64,000 nt of DNA from Deltaproteobacteria bacterium (GTDB lineage Bacteria; Desulfobacterota; Syntrophia; Syntrophales; Smithellaceae), in contig JAKLGV010000004.1 of assembly GCA_022710585.1 (NCBI GenBank), forward strand, positions 62,001 through 126,000, read 5' to 3'. Below the pieces are notes generated by a model. It was not told where the DNA came from, made no database searches, and saw nothing but the letters and a program-made list of their open reading frames with translations. Below, one piece after another: positions 34,346 to 43,968 of the stretch; within the stretch, counting starts at the first letter, position 1; each line of letters opens with the position of its first letter. A program made the position numbers and the translations under genes.

Positions 34346-35203
34346 ATGAAAGTTATCAGTTCCGTTAAAAAAATGCAGTCTTTCTCCGGAGAGCTTCGAG
34401 ACTCGGGGAAAAGAATCGCGTTTGTTCCCACCATGGGATACTTTCATGAAGGACATCTTCAGTTGATGAAAGAAGCCAGAAAGATGGCCGACAGCGTCAT
34501 CACCAGCATCTATGTCAACCCTACCCAGTTTGGACCGAAGGAAGATTTTTCCAAATACCCCCGCGATTTTGAACGGGATCATCAAATGGCTGAAAGTGTC
34601 GGCGTCGATGTGATTTTTTATCCGACGGACAAAGAGATGTATCCGGCCGGCTATCAGACATATGTAGATGTGGAAAAAGTGACGCAGAACCTTTGCGGGT
34701 TGTCGCGTCCGGGACATTTCCGCGGCGTTACCACCGTTTGCTGCAAATTATTCAACATTGTCAAACCCCATGTGGCTGTATTCGGTAAAAAGGATTTTCA
34801 GCAGTATGTGACCATTCGTCGCATGGTGGAGGACCTCAATATGGATCTGGAAATCGTCGGCGTGCTGACGATACGCGAGGCGGATGGTCTGGCGATGAGT
34901 TCGCGAAACAAATATCTTCAGAAGATTGAAAGGCCGTCAGCGCTGACGTTATCCAAAGCGCTGAAACTGGCGCAGAAACTTTATGCCGGCGGAGAAAGGA
35001 ATGCGTCGGTTATCATTAGCAAGGCGGAAAAGTTAATTGCAAAATCTCCATATACCCTGATTGATTATATCAAGATCTGCGATGCCGAAACGCTCAAGGA
35101 TGTTGACACAATCAGGCGTCCGGCTGTTATGGCACTGGCGGTCAAAGTGGGCGCGACACGGCTCATTGATAATCACGTTTTTGGCGAAAAGCTGGAAATA
35201 TAA
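34346..35203 (+). CDS. panC: Pantothenate synthetase
   Basis: The 285-residue enzyme condenses pantoate and beta-alanine with ATP. It shows PTMGYFHEGHLQLM (HIGH-type motif, about 30-43), SIYVNPTQFGPKEDF, and AMSSRNKYL (the KMSKS-like loop). I use ATG 34346; the open frame starts at GTG 34319 inside the terminator hairpin. No good Shine-Dalgarno stands before the ATG, in line with the leader arrangement. panD follows 30 bases later and makes the beta-alanine substrate. Confidence 0.93.
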   Translation: MKVISSVKKMQSFSGELRDSGKRIAFVPTMGYFHEGHLQLMKEARKMADSVITSIYVNPTQFGPKEDFSKYPRDFERDHQMAESVGVDVIFYPTDKEMYPAGYQTYVDVEKVTQNLCGLSRPGHFRGVTTVCCKLFNIVKPHVAVFGKKDFQQYVTIRRMVEDLNMDLEIVGVLTIREADGLAMSSRNKYLQKIERPSALTLSKALKLAQKLYAGGERNASVIISKAEKLIAKSPYTLIDYIKICDAETLKDVDTIRRPAVMALAVKVGATRLIDNHVFGEKLEI

Positions 35204-35233
35204 TCTATACCCCCCAAGGAGACATTGAGGACT

Positions 35234-35596
35234 ATGCAAAGATTCATGTTAAAATCAAAAATTCATCGTGCGACCGTAACGGATGCTGACCTTCATTATG
35301 AAGGAAGCATTTCCATCGACGAAAAGCTGTTGGAGGAAGCCGGTATTGCACCCTATGAACAGGTGGCGATTTACGATGTGGACAATGGCGAAAGATTTAC
35401 CACTTACGCCATCAAGGGAAAGCGGGATTCCGGAACCATCTGCCTCAACGGCGCCGCCGCCCGCAAAGTGGCCAAGGGGGATTTGATTATCATTGCCTGT
35501 TATGTCCTTGCCGACGACTGCGAAGTGGAGGACTGGAAGCCCAAATGCGTGTTTGTCGATGCCAAAAATAAGATCAAGAAACTCAAAAAAAAATAA
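35234..35596 (+). CDS. panD: Aspartate 1-decarboxylase precursor
   Basis: The 120-residue pyruvoyl enzyme makes beta-alanine for pantothenate synthesis. [20 protein letters not shown] leads to the self-cleavage site Gly-Ser in EGSISID, where the serine becomes the pyruvoyl group. I choose ATG 35234 by comparison with family N-termini; an in-frame TTG nine bases upstream, close to AAGGAG, is an alternative. It is the second gene of panC-panD. Confidence 0.93.
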   Translation: MQRFMLKSKIHRATVTDADLHYEGSISIDEKLLEEAGIAPYEQVAIYDVDNGERFTTYAIKGKRDSGTICLNGAAARKVAKGDLIIIACYVLADDCEVEDWKPKCVFVDAKNKIKKLKKK

Positions 35597-35620
35597 TCAT
35601 AGAATGATACGGGAGGAAAA

Positions 35621-37045
35621 ATGGCTTTTTTAGAAATTGATCCGGCCTTAAAATATAAAGTTGCGGATATGGCGCTCGCTTCATGGGGGAAAAAAGAAAT
35701 TCAGTTGGCCGAAAATGAAATGCCCGGTCTGATGGCTGTGCGCAAAAAATACGGGCAGAAAAAGCCATTGAAGGGACTGAAGATCATGGGCAGTCTGCAC
35801 ATGACCATTCAGACGGCGATGCTGATCGAGACGCTCAAGATTCTGGGAGCGGATGTTCGCTGGGCGTCCTGCAACATCTTTTCCACTCAGGATCACGCGG
35901 CAGCTGCTATAGCTAAAAATGGCACAGCAGCGGTATTTGCATGGAAGGGTGAATCCCTGGAAGAATACTGGTGGTGCACCGAACAGGCCTTGACCTGGCC
36001 CGACGGTTCTGGTCCCGACCTGATCGTTGATGATGGCGGCGACGCGACCCTCATGATTCATCAGGGCGTCAAAATCGAAAAGAATCCCAAACTGCTGAAA
36101 CAAAAAATTGACAATAAAGAATTTAAAATCATCATGGATCGTCTGGAGAAGGCCTATCAGTGCGAGCCTGAAAAATGGCAGAAGATTGCCGCCAGAGTCA
36201 AAGGCGTTTCCGAAGAGACAACGACCGGTGTGCACCGCCTTTATCAGATGCAGGCGGCGGGTGAACTTTTATTCCCCGCGATTAACGTCAACGATTCCGT
36301 GACCAAATCAAAATTTGATAATCTTTATGGATGCCGCGAATCCCTGGCGGATGGAATCAAGAGAGCCACTGATATTATGATTGCCGGTAAACTGGTTGTG
36401 GTTTGCGGTTATGGCGATGTGGGGAAAGGATGCGCGCAATCCATGAGGGGTTTCGGAGCCAGAGTGATTATCACGGAAATTGATCCGATCTGCGCTCTGC
36501 AGGCCGCGATGGAGGGATATGAAGTCAAAACGATGGAAGACGTGGTGGCAGTCGGCGATATTTTTGTGACGGCGACCGGATGCTGCGATGTCATTACCGG
36601 AAAACACATGGAGATGATGAAAAACGAAGCCATCGTTTGCAATATCGGACATTTTGACAGTGAAATCGATATGCACTACCTGGAAACCAGCAAGGTCTGC
36701 AAAAAAGAAAGCATCAAACCTCAGGTTGATAAATGGACGCTGAAGTCGGGGCGCTCCATCATCGTCCTGGCCGAAGGACGGCTCGTCAATCTCGGCTGCG
36801 CGACCGGCCATCCCAGTTTTGTGATGAGCAACAGTTTTACCAATCAGTGCCTCGCGCAAATCGAACTGGCATCGAAGAAGCATCAGATCGGTGTTTATAC
36901 GCTACCCAAAATGCTGGATGAGGAAGTGGCCCGTCTGCATCTGGATCGATTGGACGCCCGGTTGACCAGACTCAATAAAAAACAGGCTGCTTATCTGGGC
37001 ATCACGGCGGAGGGTCCTTTTAAACCAGACCATTACAGATATTAG
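35621..37045 (+). CDS. ahcY: Adenosylhomocysteinase
   Basis: The 474-residue enzyme splits S-adenosylhomocysteine into homocysteine and adenosine using bound NAD. Motifs include [15 protein letters not shown] at the substrate site, the NAD fold [41 protein letters not shown] and the C-terminal [14 protein letters not shown] precedes the ATG. It begins 24 bases after panD and may share its transcript. The length is that of the long bacterial form. Confidence 0.95.
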   Translation: MAFLEIDPALKYKVADMALASWGKKEIQLAENEMPGLMAVRKKYGQKKPLKGLKIMGSLHMTIQTAMLIETLKILGADVRWASCNIFSTQDHAAAAIAKNGTAAVFAWKGESLEEYWWCTEQALTWPDGSGPDLIVDDGGDATLMIHQGVKIEKNPKLLKQKIDNKEFKIIMDRLEKAYQCEPEKWQKIAARVKGVSEETTTGVHRLYQMQAAGELLFPAINVNDSVTKSKFDNLYGCRESLADGIKRATDIMIAGKLVVVCGYGDVGKGCAQSMRGFGARVIITEIDPICALQAAMEGYEVKTMEDVVAVGDIFVTATGCCDVITGKHMEMMKNEAIVCNIGHFDSEIDMHYLETSKVCKKESIKPQVDKWTLKSGRSIIVLAEGRLVNLGCATGHPSFVMSNSFTNQCLAQIELASKKHQIGVYTLPKMLDEEVARLHLDRLDARLTRLNKKQAAYLGITAEGPFKPDHYRY

Positions 37046-37085
37046 TCTCGGAAAAGTTATTGACCGTTAACCGGATCCAGACTGC

Positions 37086-38165
37086 TTACGTGTCCATTTT
37101 ATGGAGCAAAAAAGCGGCGGCGGTACTGAACAGGATATTGGCCGACCACGCGGACAGAAATGCCGGCAGGACCTCCGATCTTCCTAAAGACATGCAGAAG
37201 GCGTGAAGGATCCAGTAGGAGAAGCCGATAAAAATGCCGATTCCAATACTTTGCATGATCCCGCCGCTTCTTTCCGAACGCAGGGAAAACGGCACGGCAA
37301 TCATCACCATAATGATGACGACAAAAGGAAAAGCGATTTTCCCGTGAAGATCAACCAGGTATTTTGTGACATCGTATCCTTCCGATTGAATCTTCTGGAC
37401 GTATTTTCGGAGTTCGAAAAATCCCATTTTTTCGACGTCTTTTTGCATCACTTTAAAATCTTCCGGTTTTTCCGGTAGATCAATTATTTTTTCCTGCGAC
37501 CATTCCAGCACAGGATCACTGTTCTGAGTGAAACGGGTGGTCAGCAGATTCTTGAACAGCCAACGGTTATCCTTCCATTGCGCCTCTTTCGCGTCGATGC
37601 GGGCTTTCATAGTGAAATCCGGATTTAAATAATTGATCGTCACCCCCCGCAGGATGTTGTTATCGATATCGAACATTTTGAAGTTGTAGATGGCGTTCCC
37701 GCCGCGGTACCAGATTTCATCCAGCTTGAAATATCCCATATTCTGTTTTTTCTGTATTTCAATTTTCACCAGATGATTTTTCTTCTGGATGGATGAAGGA
37801 GTGATCAGTTCGCTGAAATAAAAAAGGAAAACAGAAGCCAGAGAAGCAAAAATGACGATGGGTAGAATCACTCTGTAAAGATTCATGCCGTTGGCTTTCA
37901 GAGCGGTTATTTCGCTGTATTTTGAAAAGGCGCTGAAGGTCATCAGCGTAGCCAGAAGCACGGACGGCGGCAGAATATAAGAGATGATCATCGGAATGGA
38001 ATAAACAAAATACGCGACAATTTGAAGGACAGAGGCCTGATTGCTGAGAAACATACGAATCTTTTCAAAGAAATCAACGATCAGAAAGAGGGCGATAAAA
38101 GATATAAAGGTGATGATAAAAAATCTCAGGAATTCTTTTAAAATATATTTATCGATAAGCTTCAA
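37086..38165 (-). CDS. lptG: LPS export permease LptG
   Basis: The 359-residue YjgP/YjgQ-family protein has three N-terminal membrane helices, a central periplasmic beta-jellyroll region (about 130-260) and three C-terminal helices, as expected for LptG, which with LptF and LptB extracts lipopolysaccharide from the inner membrane. The start is TTG at 38165 (followed by KLIDKYILKEFLRFF), with GAGG upstream and four bases after the lptF stop; the open frame extends far into lptF and is not used. It converges with ahcY. Confidence 0.88.
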   Translation of the reverse strand: MKLIDKYILKEFLRFFIITFISFIALFLIVDFFEKIRMFLSNQASVLQIVAYFVYSIPMIISYILPPSVLLATLMTFSAFSKYSEITALKANGMNLYRVILPIVIFASLASVFLFYFSELITPSSIQKKNHLVKIEIQKKQNMGYFKLDEIWYRGGNAIYNFKMFDIDNNILRGVTINYLNPDFTMKARIDAKEAQWKDNRWLFKNLLTTRFTQNSDPVLEWSQEKIIDLPEKPEDFKVMQKDVEKMGFFELRKYVQKIQSEGYDVTKYLVDLHGKIAFPFVVIIMVMIAVPFSLRSERSGGIMQSIGIGIFIGFSYWILHAFCMSLGRSEVLPAFLSAWSANILFSTAAAFLLHKMDT

Positions 38166-38169
38166 CGGA

Positions 38170-39306
38170 CTATCCTCGAATATGGGTTCTGGAGAAAAGA
38201 GAAATCTCTCTGTAATGCAGATAGAAAAGACAAATGCCCACCAGCGAAAATAAAAGATTGGGCGTCCACACACAGATCGCCACAGGCAAATGCCCGTTTA
38301 CAGCAACAGCTTCCGCGCCGATGCGCAATAAATAATAAAGCGTCACAATGATCAGCCCGGTGGCGAATCCCTTTGCTTTCACAGAGCGCTGGCTTCTGAT
38401 GCCCAGGGGCAGCGCCAGCAGGCCGAAGAGGATGCAGGCTGTGGGAATGGCAAATCGATTATGCATTTCCACCAGCAACTCCCTTCTTTTTTTAACATTC
38501 CCTTCTTTTTTCCCGGCGTTTCTCAAAAGTTCGCTGATGGTCATTTCTTTGCCGGATTTGGCCGATTCGTCAAAACTGGCCAGCACATTGGATAAATCGA
38601 GGATTAAATCATAGCTTTTAAAATCGATTTTCCGGTAGTTTTTCAGATTGGCGCTGACGGTGTGAATCGAGCCGTTTTCCAGTTTGAGTTTAACCATCAT
38701 GGACTCCTGATCGGATTGAAGAATGGCCTTTTGAGCAAGAATGGTGTTTTGCTCACCGATGATGCGCTTATCGGAAACAATAATGCCTTCCATATAATTC
38801 TTGTCGTGAGGAACTTTATCCGCGTAAATGAGAAAGCCCTTGAAATCGTCGTTAAAAACTTTTTCTTTGATGCCGATCTGTGCGTTTTGCTGAACCAGAT
38901 TAAACAGAAGACGTTTGGTGGAAAAATTGCTCTGAGGCAGAATAAAGTAACTGATCAGAAGGGTCAGAACGAAAGTGATCATCGATGCGACGGCAACGGG
39001 ATAATACATTTGCAACAAACTGATGCCGGAGGTCTTCAGCGCGGTGATTTCATTGTCGGAAGATAATCTGCCGACGGCAATCAGGACGGAAATTAAAAGA
39101 GCGATGGGAATGGTAAACAGCATGAAAGAAGGCATCAGGAAAATGATAATTTTAACAATGGAGAAAAAGCCGACGCCCTTATTAATGAATAAATCCATAA
39201 TTTGAAGGATTTTACCCATCAGCAGGACAAACGTCAGGATGCATAAGATCAGTATAAACGGGAAGGCGATTTCCTGAAAAATATATCGGTCAATGATTTT
39301 GCGCAT
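38170..39306 (-). CDS. lptF: LPS export permease LptF
   Basis: The 378-residue YjgP/YjgQ-family protein starts MRKIIDRYIFQEIAFPF and has the same layout as LptG: three helices, a periplasmic domain and three helices. It is upstream of lptG, and the two form the transmembrane part of the LptB2FG transporter. The pair implies an LPS-bearing outer membrane. Confidence 0.88.
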   Translation of the reverse strand: MRKIIDRYIFQEIAFPFILILCILTFVLLMGKILQIMDLFINKGVGFFSIVKIIIFLMPSFMLFTIPIALLISVLIAVGRLSSDNEITALKTSGISLLQMYYPVAVASMITFVLTLLISYFILPQSNFSTKRLLFNLVQQNAQIGIKEKVFNDDFKGFLIYADKVPHDKNYMEGIIVSDKRIIGEQNTILAQKAILQSDQESMMVKLKLENGSIHTVSANLKNYRKIDFKSYDLILDLSNVLASFDESAKSGKEMTISELLRNAGKKEGNVKKRRELLVEMHNRFAIPTACILFGLLALPLGIRSQRSVKAKGFATGLIIVTLYYLLRIGAEAVAVNGHLPVAICVWTPNLLFSLVGICLFYLHYREISLFSRTHIRG

Positions 39307-39494
39307 GGGATTATCAATTTTTTATTTGAAACTAACACGTAATGATGATTTTTCTCAAGCAAAACGTCAAGCAATTCCTCCTGCAGTCGTTTCTGAGATA
39401 TATTTATTTTAGAACATTCAATGATTGACAGGCGGAAACATTTTTTTTATGTTGTAGCCGATTTTGCCGCCTGTTTTACGAAAAGGATACTTCT

Positions 39495-40730
39495 ATGAAA
39501 GTTGATACCATGCGCTGGATAGATTACTGGATTGGCGTTCCTCTTTGTTTCCTGGGTACTGTTTTTCAAAAAACTGTCCGCTGTTTCATCAGTCAGGGCA
39601 AAAACGCTCCGAAGAATGTTCTTTTTATCGAATTATCGGAAATGGGCAGCGCCATTCTGGTTGACCCAGCGATGCGCAAACTGCAGAAAGAAGCTGGTGC
39701 CCGCCTTCACTTTGCCATCTTCAAGAAAAACAAACCCAGTCTGGATTTATTGAAAACTGTTCCCGATGAAAATATTTACACCATCCGCGAAGATAATCTG
39801 CTTAATTTTGTTCTCGATACTTTCAAATTTCTCTGGTGGACAAGGAAAAGAAAAATTGACGCCGTTATCGATCTGGAACTCTTCTCACGTTTTACAGCAC
39901 TGCTCACCGGTTTCAGCGGCGCTCCCCACAAAGTCGGATTTCACGCCTATTATAATGAAGGACTTTATCGGGGAGGTTTTCTGTCACATAAAGTCGCCTA
40001 TAATCCCCACATTCATATCGCGAAGAATTTTATTGCGCTGGTGAATGCCCTGCTCTCCGCGCACAAGGAAATTCCCTATTCTAAGACGAGAGTGGCGGAT
40101 GAAGAGATCACGATCGCCAAAGCCGTATTTTCCGCCGATGACAAGAAAAAGATTATCGATATCGTGAAAAGCTGCTTTGAAAAATATGACGCCTCAAAAT
40201 ATAAAATCATCCTGATTAATCCCAATGCCAGTGAACTGCTGATCCAGCGCCGCTGGCCGCAGGAACATTTTTCGCAATTGATAAAAATGATTCTGGATAA
40301 GTCTCCACGCGCGCTGGTTTTAATCACCGGCGATCCCCGTGAAAGAGAAGAAGCGCAAAGATTAAAGGAAATGGTCGGTAATGAAAGATGCGTCAATTTT
40401 GCGGGCAAGGTTACCTTTGCACAGCTTCCCGTCCTTTACAGCGTGTCAGAAATGATGGTCACCAATGATTCCGGTCCCCCGCACTTTGCCGCGATTACGG
40501 ATATGCCGACTTTTGTCATCTTTGGTCCGGAAACGCCCGCCCTTTACGGATCTCTGGGGAAGACCACGCCCATTTATGCCGGATTGGCCTGTTCCCCCTG
40601 CGTCAGCGCGTCCAATCATCGTAAAACCGCGTGCAGGGATAATGTGTGCCTGAAAGTGATTAAGCCGGCGTATGTGTTTGATGTCATCAATCCTGAGCTG
40701 GACAGAATCAATGCGATAAAGCAGTCCTGA
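39495..40730 (+). CDS. Glycosyltransferase family 9 (heptosyltransferase-like)
   Basis: The 411-residue protein has the GT-B layout of family 9: an N-terminal FIELSEMGSAILVDPAMRKL, a middle linker, and the donor-binding C-terminal half with LINPNASELLIQRRWP and MMVTNDSGPPHFAAI ... VIFGPETPALYG. Family members transfer heptose from ADP-heptose to the LPS core. Acceptor and donor are not certain; an N-terminal hydrophobic stretch may attach it to the membrane. It is divergent from lptF, which fits a role in LPS. Confidence 0.8.
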   Translation: MKVDTMRWIDYWIGVPLCFLGTVFQKTVRCFISQGKNAPKNVLFIELSEMGSAILVDPAMRKLQKEAGARLHFAIFKKNKPSLDLLKTVPDENIYTIREDNLLNFVLDTFKFLWWTRKRKIDAVIDLELFSRFTALLTGFSGAPHKVGFHAYYNEGLYRGGFLSHKVAYNPHIHIAKNFIALVNALLSAHKEIPYSKTRVADEEITIAKAVFSADDKKKIIDIVKSCFEKYDASKYKIILINPNASELLIQRRWPQEHFSQLIKMILDKSPRALVLITGDPREREEAQRLKEMVGNERCVNFAGKVTFAQLPVLYSVSEMMVTNDSGPPHFAAITDMPTFVIFGPETPALYGSLGKTTPIYAGLACSPCVSASNHRKTACRDNVCLKVIKPAYVFDVINPELDRINAIKQS

Positions 40731-40744
40731 TGAAATGATCCAGA

Positions 40745-41029
40745 TCAGCTTTTCTTAAAGAGCGCTTCCAGGTTATCTTTGGCGCCGGATGCCGCGGACA
40801 CAGAGGATTTGTCTCCCGATCTGAAAAGGAAAAAATCACAAAAATTGGAGCGGGTCTTGTCCAGAACGCGCTCAGCCTGCGATTCCCGGCAGTCGTTATA
40901 AGCGCCGGAATCGTAAAATGAGCAGTTCATGCAGCAATGCAAATCATAACCGCAAAACGGGCATTGCGTCTGCCTTCCGACAAAAAAATCATCCGCGATT
41001 TCTTTTCTACATTTGTGACAAACGTTCAT
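40745..41029 (-). CDS. Small zinc-ribbon protein
   Basis: The 94-residue protein begins with a cysteine array: VCHKCRKEI, then CPFCGYDLHCCMNCSFYD, which suggests one or two zinc sites, and a further CRESQAERV and NFCDFF. The last 30 residues are polar. I do not know a function. It converges with the glycosyltransferase gene; the Shine-Dalgarno is weak. Confidence 0.65.
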   Translation of the reverse strand: MNVCHKCRKEIADDFFVGRQTQCPFCGYDLHCCMNCSFYDSGAYNDCRESQAERVLDKTRSNFCDFFLFRSGDKSSVSAASGAKDNLEALFKKS

Positions 41030-41401
41030 GGCAATAGATATAAGTTGTTCAGGATAAATGTCAAGAAGCTTTCTAATGTATTTCTGTTGGGATGATGTAT
41101 ATATGCTTACCTTGATTAACAGTTGTATCTACAAACAAATGATTTTTAAAATTCTGGATGTTGACGCTTATTCGAAAGGTGCAACGAAAAAATCAGCCGG
41201 AGCGTTAGCGATCGGCTGTATTGATTATTTTAGTCATTATTTATTGATGGATCAATTCCCCAATATAGGTTGCACTGTCTTAATTCCACGGGCAATAGCA
41301 GAAGCGATGAAGCCCGCAGCAAAAGAATGCTTTTGTACTTGGTGCTTCCATTAACGACGTATTCCAATGAAAAAGCGTAATAAAATATTCGTTCCCCCGG
41401 A
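41030..41401. other. Gene-poor stretch
   Basis: 372 bases without a gene that I can support. A 98-codon plus-strand frame (41058-41354) and a 64-codon minus-strand frame (41230-41424) exist but show no recognisable domain. The stretch is A/T-rich and may hold decayed sequence at the edge of an acquired patch. Confidence 0.5.
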
Positions 41402-41836
41402 TTATTTCCAAGAAGCCACAACATCTTGTATTGTCTTGAAATCTTGATCTAGGCCATAGGACTGGCTTTTTAGGTAATTATAATACTCAATAGCTTTAGC
41501 GGCGGTCGTTTCTTTGAATCCGCACTTACCAAAAAGTGACTTGATGCTTTTGGCATAGTACTTAAGATTCCGTGCATCCAGAACACCTTCGTAGATGGTA
41601 TGGATAAGAGCCTGCTTATATTTTCCTTCTGCCACCAAGATTCTTATAAAAAATGTTTGTGGGGCACTCAACAATGTCCCTGCTGCGGTTTTAGAATAAC
41701 GTTCAGCATTAATACGTTCAAAACACCAATTTTGAAATTCATGCACCAGTCGCCAAGCCTCATCATTGCGATCCATTTCAATAGCATTTTGGATTTTTGA
41801 TGAGTGCTCATGCATTTCGAGTATCCAGTCGCGCAT
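41402..41836 (-). CDS. Uncharacterised protein, second gene of an A/T-rich pair
   Basis: The 144-residue soluble protein is helical and starts MRDWILEMHEHSSKIQNA, with VHEFQNWCFERI and ALIHTIYEGVLDARNL later. I recognise no family. It starts five bases after the stop of the zinc-ribbon gene upstream, so the two are an operon. Base composition is more A/T-rich than in surrounding genes, which points to acquisition. Confidence 0.55.
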   Translation of the reverse strand: MRDWILEMHEHSSKIQNAIEMDRNDEAWRLVHEFQNWCFERINAERYSKTAAGTLLSAPQTFFIRILVAEGKYKQALIHTIYEGVLDARNLKYYAKSIKSLFGKCGFKETTAAKAIEYYNYLKSQSYGLDQDFKTIQDVVASWK

Positions 41837-41841
41837 AGTAT

Positions 41842-42642
41842 TTACCCATTTATTTTCTTAATCTCCCATATTTGTTCATGTACTTCGTATTGAGATGTAC
41901 AATTTGGACAAGAAAAATCATAGCCAACGTGCAATTTCTGTCTAGGAAGGGTAATTATGGTTTGGCATTCTTGGCACTTGACGGAGCAAGCATCAAGGCT
42001 AAACAGAAGGTTTTCTCCTTCTTTAGTGACAAAATGGCGTGAACCACATTCTGGATTAATGCAGAATACTTCACCAGCTTGTTCTAGGCCATTAGCATTT
42101 GCCTTAATATTCGATCCACAGACAGAACATTCAAACGTTACTAACCTTTCGACGGTGCAAGTAAAACTTTTTTTAACAAGTGGTTCTAACTCCGATGCAA
42201 CCTTTTCCAGATAACCACGAAGTTCTCGGGGGTCTTTACATGAAACATTATGAGAAAAAGGCCAATTTGCATGAAGAAATGTACCAATTTTATTGTATGT
42301 CTTATTTAGCCATCCAGTATTTGGTCGCACATCAATACCAGTTGTTTCAAAATTCCCATTAACTTGTTCTCCAATATTATTCTGCTTTGCTATTCGGATA
42401 ATCGCAGTTGATGCCGCATTTGGTTCCATTAACTGTAATGCTTTAAATGCCTGAGGTGGTTGCCACTTCTTAGCTGCATCTAGCGGGATACGATCGCGAT
42501 ATGCCCAGAGTTTTTCGTATACAACTGCCTCAATGCATCTCCGAAATTCAAGAACTGCATAGCGTAGTAATTGATTATCATTTCTATCTAAAAGCGATCT
42601 TGCTTTTTGGTAGGCGTCACGTTTTTCTTGTATAGAATCCAT
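41842..42642 (-). CDS. Uncharacterised protein with C-terminal zinc ribbons
   Basis: The 266-residue protein has a helical N-terminal half (RYAVLEFRRCIEAVVYEKL near residue 30) that recalls HEPN or DUF4145-like helical bundles, and a C-terminal half with three CxxC-type sites: FECSVCGSN, VKCQECQTI and FSCPNCTSQ, plus a CINPECGS. The ribbons suggest nucleic acid or protein binding. GGAG stands four bases before the ATG. It forms a two-gene unit with the gene at 41402. A defence role is possible for such acquired pairs but there is no direct evidence. Confidence 0.6.
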   Translation of the reverse strand: MDSIQEKRDAYQKARSLLDRNDNQLLRYAVLEFRRCIEAVVYEKLWAYRDRIPLDAAKKWQPPQAFKALQLMEPNAASTAIIRIAKQNNIGEQVNGNFETTGIDVRPNTGWLNKTYNKIGTFLHANWPFSHNVSCKDPRELRGYLEKVASELEPLVKKSFTCTVERLVTFECSVCGSNIKANANGLEQAGEVFCINPECGSRHFVTKEGENLLFSLDACSVKCQECQTIITLPRQKLHVGYDFSCPNCTSQYEVHEQIWEIKKING

Positions 42643-42732
42643 TTTTCTCCAGACTCCGAATTACTGCTAAAAAGAGTTTATAAATTTGGAAATTATCTGA
42701 ATCTCACTTACCGGAAGAAAGAAATATGAGTC

Positions 42733-43962
42733 TCAATCTCCATTCATCCAATCTTTCCCGCCCAGCATGCGTGAGACTATCATGCTGGCCACATTATCCC
42801 CGATGGCGTTGAGCATGGTGGCGGGTGCGTCCACCAGTGTGCCGATCATGGTGATGATCGGGAAAGCTTCCATCGGAAATCCGTAAAAGGAAATGATTAA
42901 CAGCTCGCCGATGGTTCCGCCGCCGGGGATGCCGCTGACCACTACGCCAACCAGCAGCGATATGCCGATTGCCGTGACGATGGTTTCCAGTCCGAAGAAG
43001 TTCATTTGAAATATTCCAAAAAGAAAAGCGATTTTAATGACAGCGGCCAGGCAGGAGCCTTCCATATGCATCGTCGCGCCGATGGGAATAACCACTTCAC
43101 TGATATCCCTGGGCACGCCGGTTTTGTCGGTGGCTTCGAGATTGGCGGGAATCGTGGCCATGGAACTTCCGGTTCCCAGCGCGATCAGTGCCGGAGGAAT
43201 GATATTGCGCCAGAATCTGACGACGCCTTCTTTTTTCGCGGCAATGAAAACGTAGAGGGTAAAAGCAATGAAAAAATAAAGGAACGCTGTCGGATAATAC
43301 AGCATCATGGCCTTCATGTATGCGCCCAGCAGTTCCGGCCCGAAGACTCCGATAAGATAGGCAAAGTAGGCGCAAAGGCCAATGGGAGCGTAATACATGA
43401 TAAAGGAAATGAGTTTCATCATGACGTCACTGCCCGAGGAAAGAAATCCGCTGAAAGGTTTACCGCGTTCACCGGAGGCCGAGGTGGCCAGACCGATCAG
43501 AATGGAAAAGATAATCAGCGCCAGCATATTTTTCTTGGAGATAATATCGGCAAAATCAGAGACGGTAAAGGCTTTCACGATTTGTTCGGAGAGCTTAATC
43601 TGTTCGTGATTGACGCCTGAGCCCAGAGCCATTTTGACGCCTTCGGCGGGCGGGTAAAGCATGACGCCGATGATCATGACAATGGAAGCGATCAGGCCGG
43701 TTATAACAAAGACAAAAAGCATGGCCCCCATGATTTTGCCGAGACGCCGGATGTTGGACATAGAGGCTACGGCGGAGGAAATCGAAAAGAAAACAAGCGG
43801 AACGATTACGGTGAAGAGCAGGTTGAGAAAGATATCGCCCAGCGGTTTAAAAATAGCAGCGTCTTTTTTAAAGATGAATCCCAGAATGGAGCCGATGATA
43901 ATGGAAATGATCAGGATAATCGAGAAACCGTAAGACTTTAAAAAGTTTTGCTGTTTGATCAT
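42733..43962 (-). CDS. Dicarboxylate/amino acid:cation symporter (DAACS family)
   Basis: The 409-residue membrane protein has the GltP/DctA fold: eight helices with two hairpins, shown by LGTGSSMATIPANLE (HP1 serine-rich motif), VVIPIGATMHMEGSCLA (helix 7 NMDGT-equivalent) and VVSGIPGGGTIGELL (HP2). It would import dicarboxylates or acidic amino acids with sodium or protons. The substrate cannot be fixed; helix 7 has MHMEG rather than NMDGT. The ATG lies six bases after the VanX-like gene end on the other side, without a strong ribosome binding site. Confidence 0.85.
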   Translation of the reverse strand: MIKQQNFLKSYGFSIILIISIIIGSILGFIFKKDAAIFKPLGDIFLNLLFTVIVPLVFFSISSAVASMSNIRRLGKIMGAMLFVFVITGLIASIVMIIGVMLYPPAEGVKMALGSGVNHEQIKLSEQIVKAFTVSDFADIISKKNMLALIIFSILIGLATSASGERGKPFSGFLSSGSDVMMKLISFIMYYAPIGLCAYFAYLIGVFGPELLGAYMKAMMLYYPTAFLYFFIAFTLYVFIAAKKEGVVRFWRNIIPPALIALGTGSSMATIPANLEATDKTGVPRDISEVVIPIGATMHMEGSCLAAVIKIAFLFGIFQMNFFGLETIVTAIGISLLVGVVVSGIPGGGTIGELLIISFYGFPMEAFPIITMIGTLVDAPATMLNAIGDNVASMIVSRMLGGKDWMNGD

Positions 43963-43968
43963 AATTGT

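Noticed and set aside
41058..41354. 98-codon plus-strand frame
   Set aside because: AGGA is near its ATG, but the product has no recognisable pattern and the stretch is A/T-rich. I could not support it as a gene.
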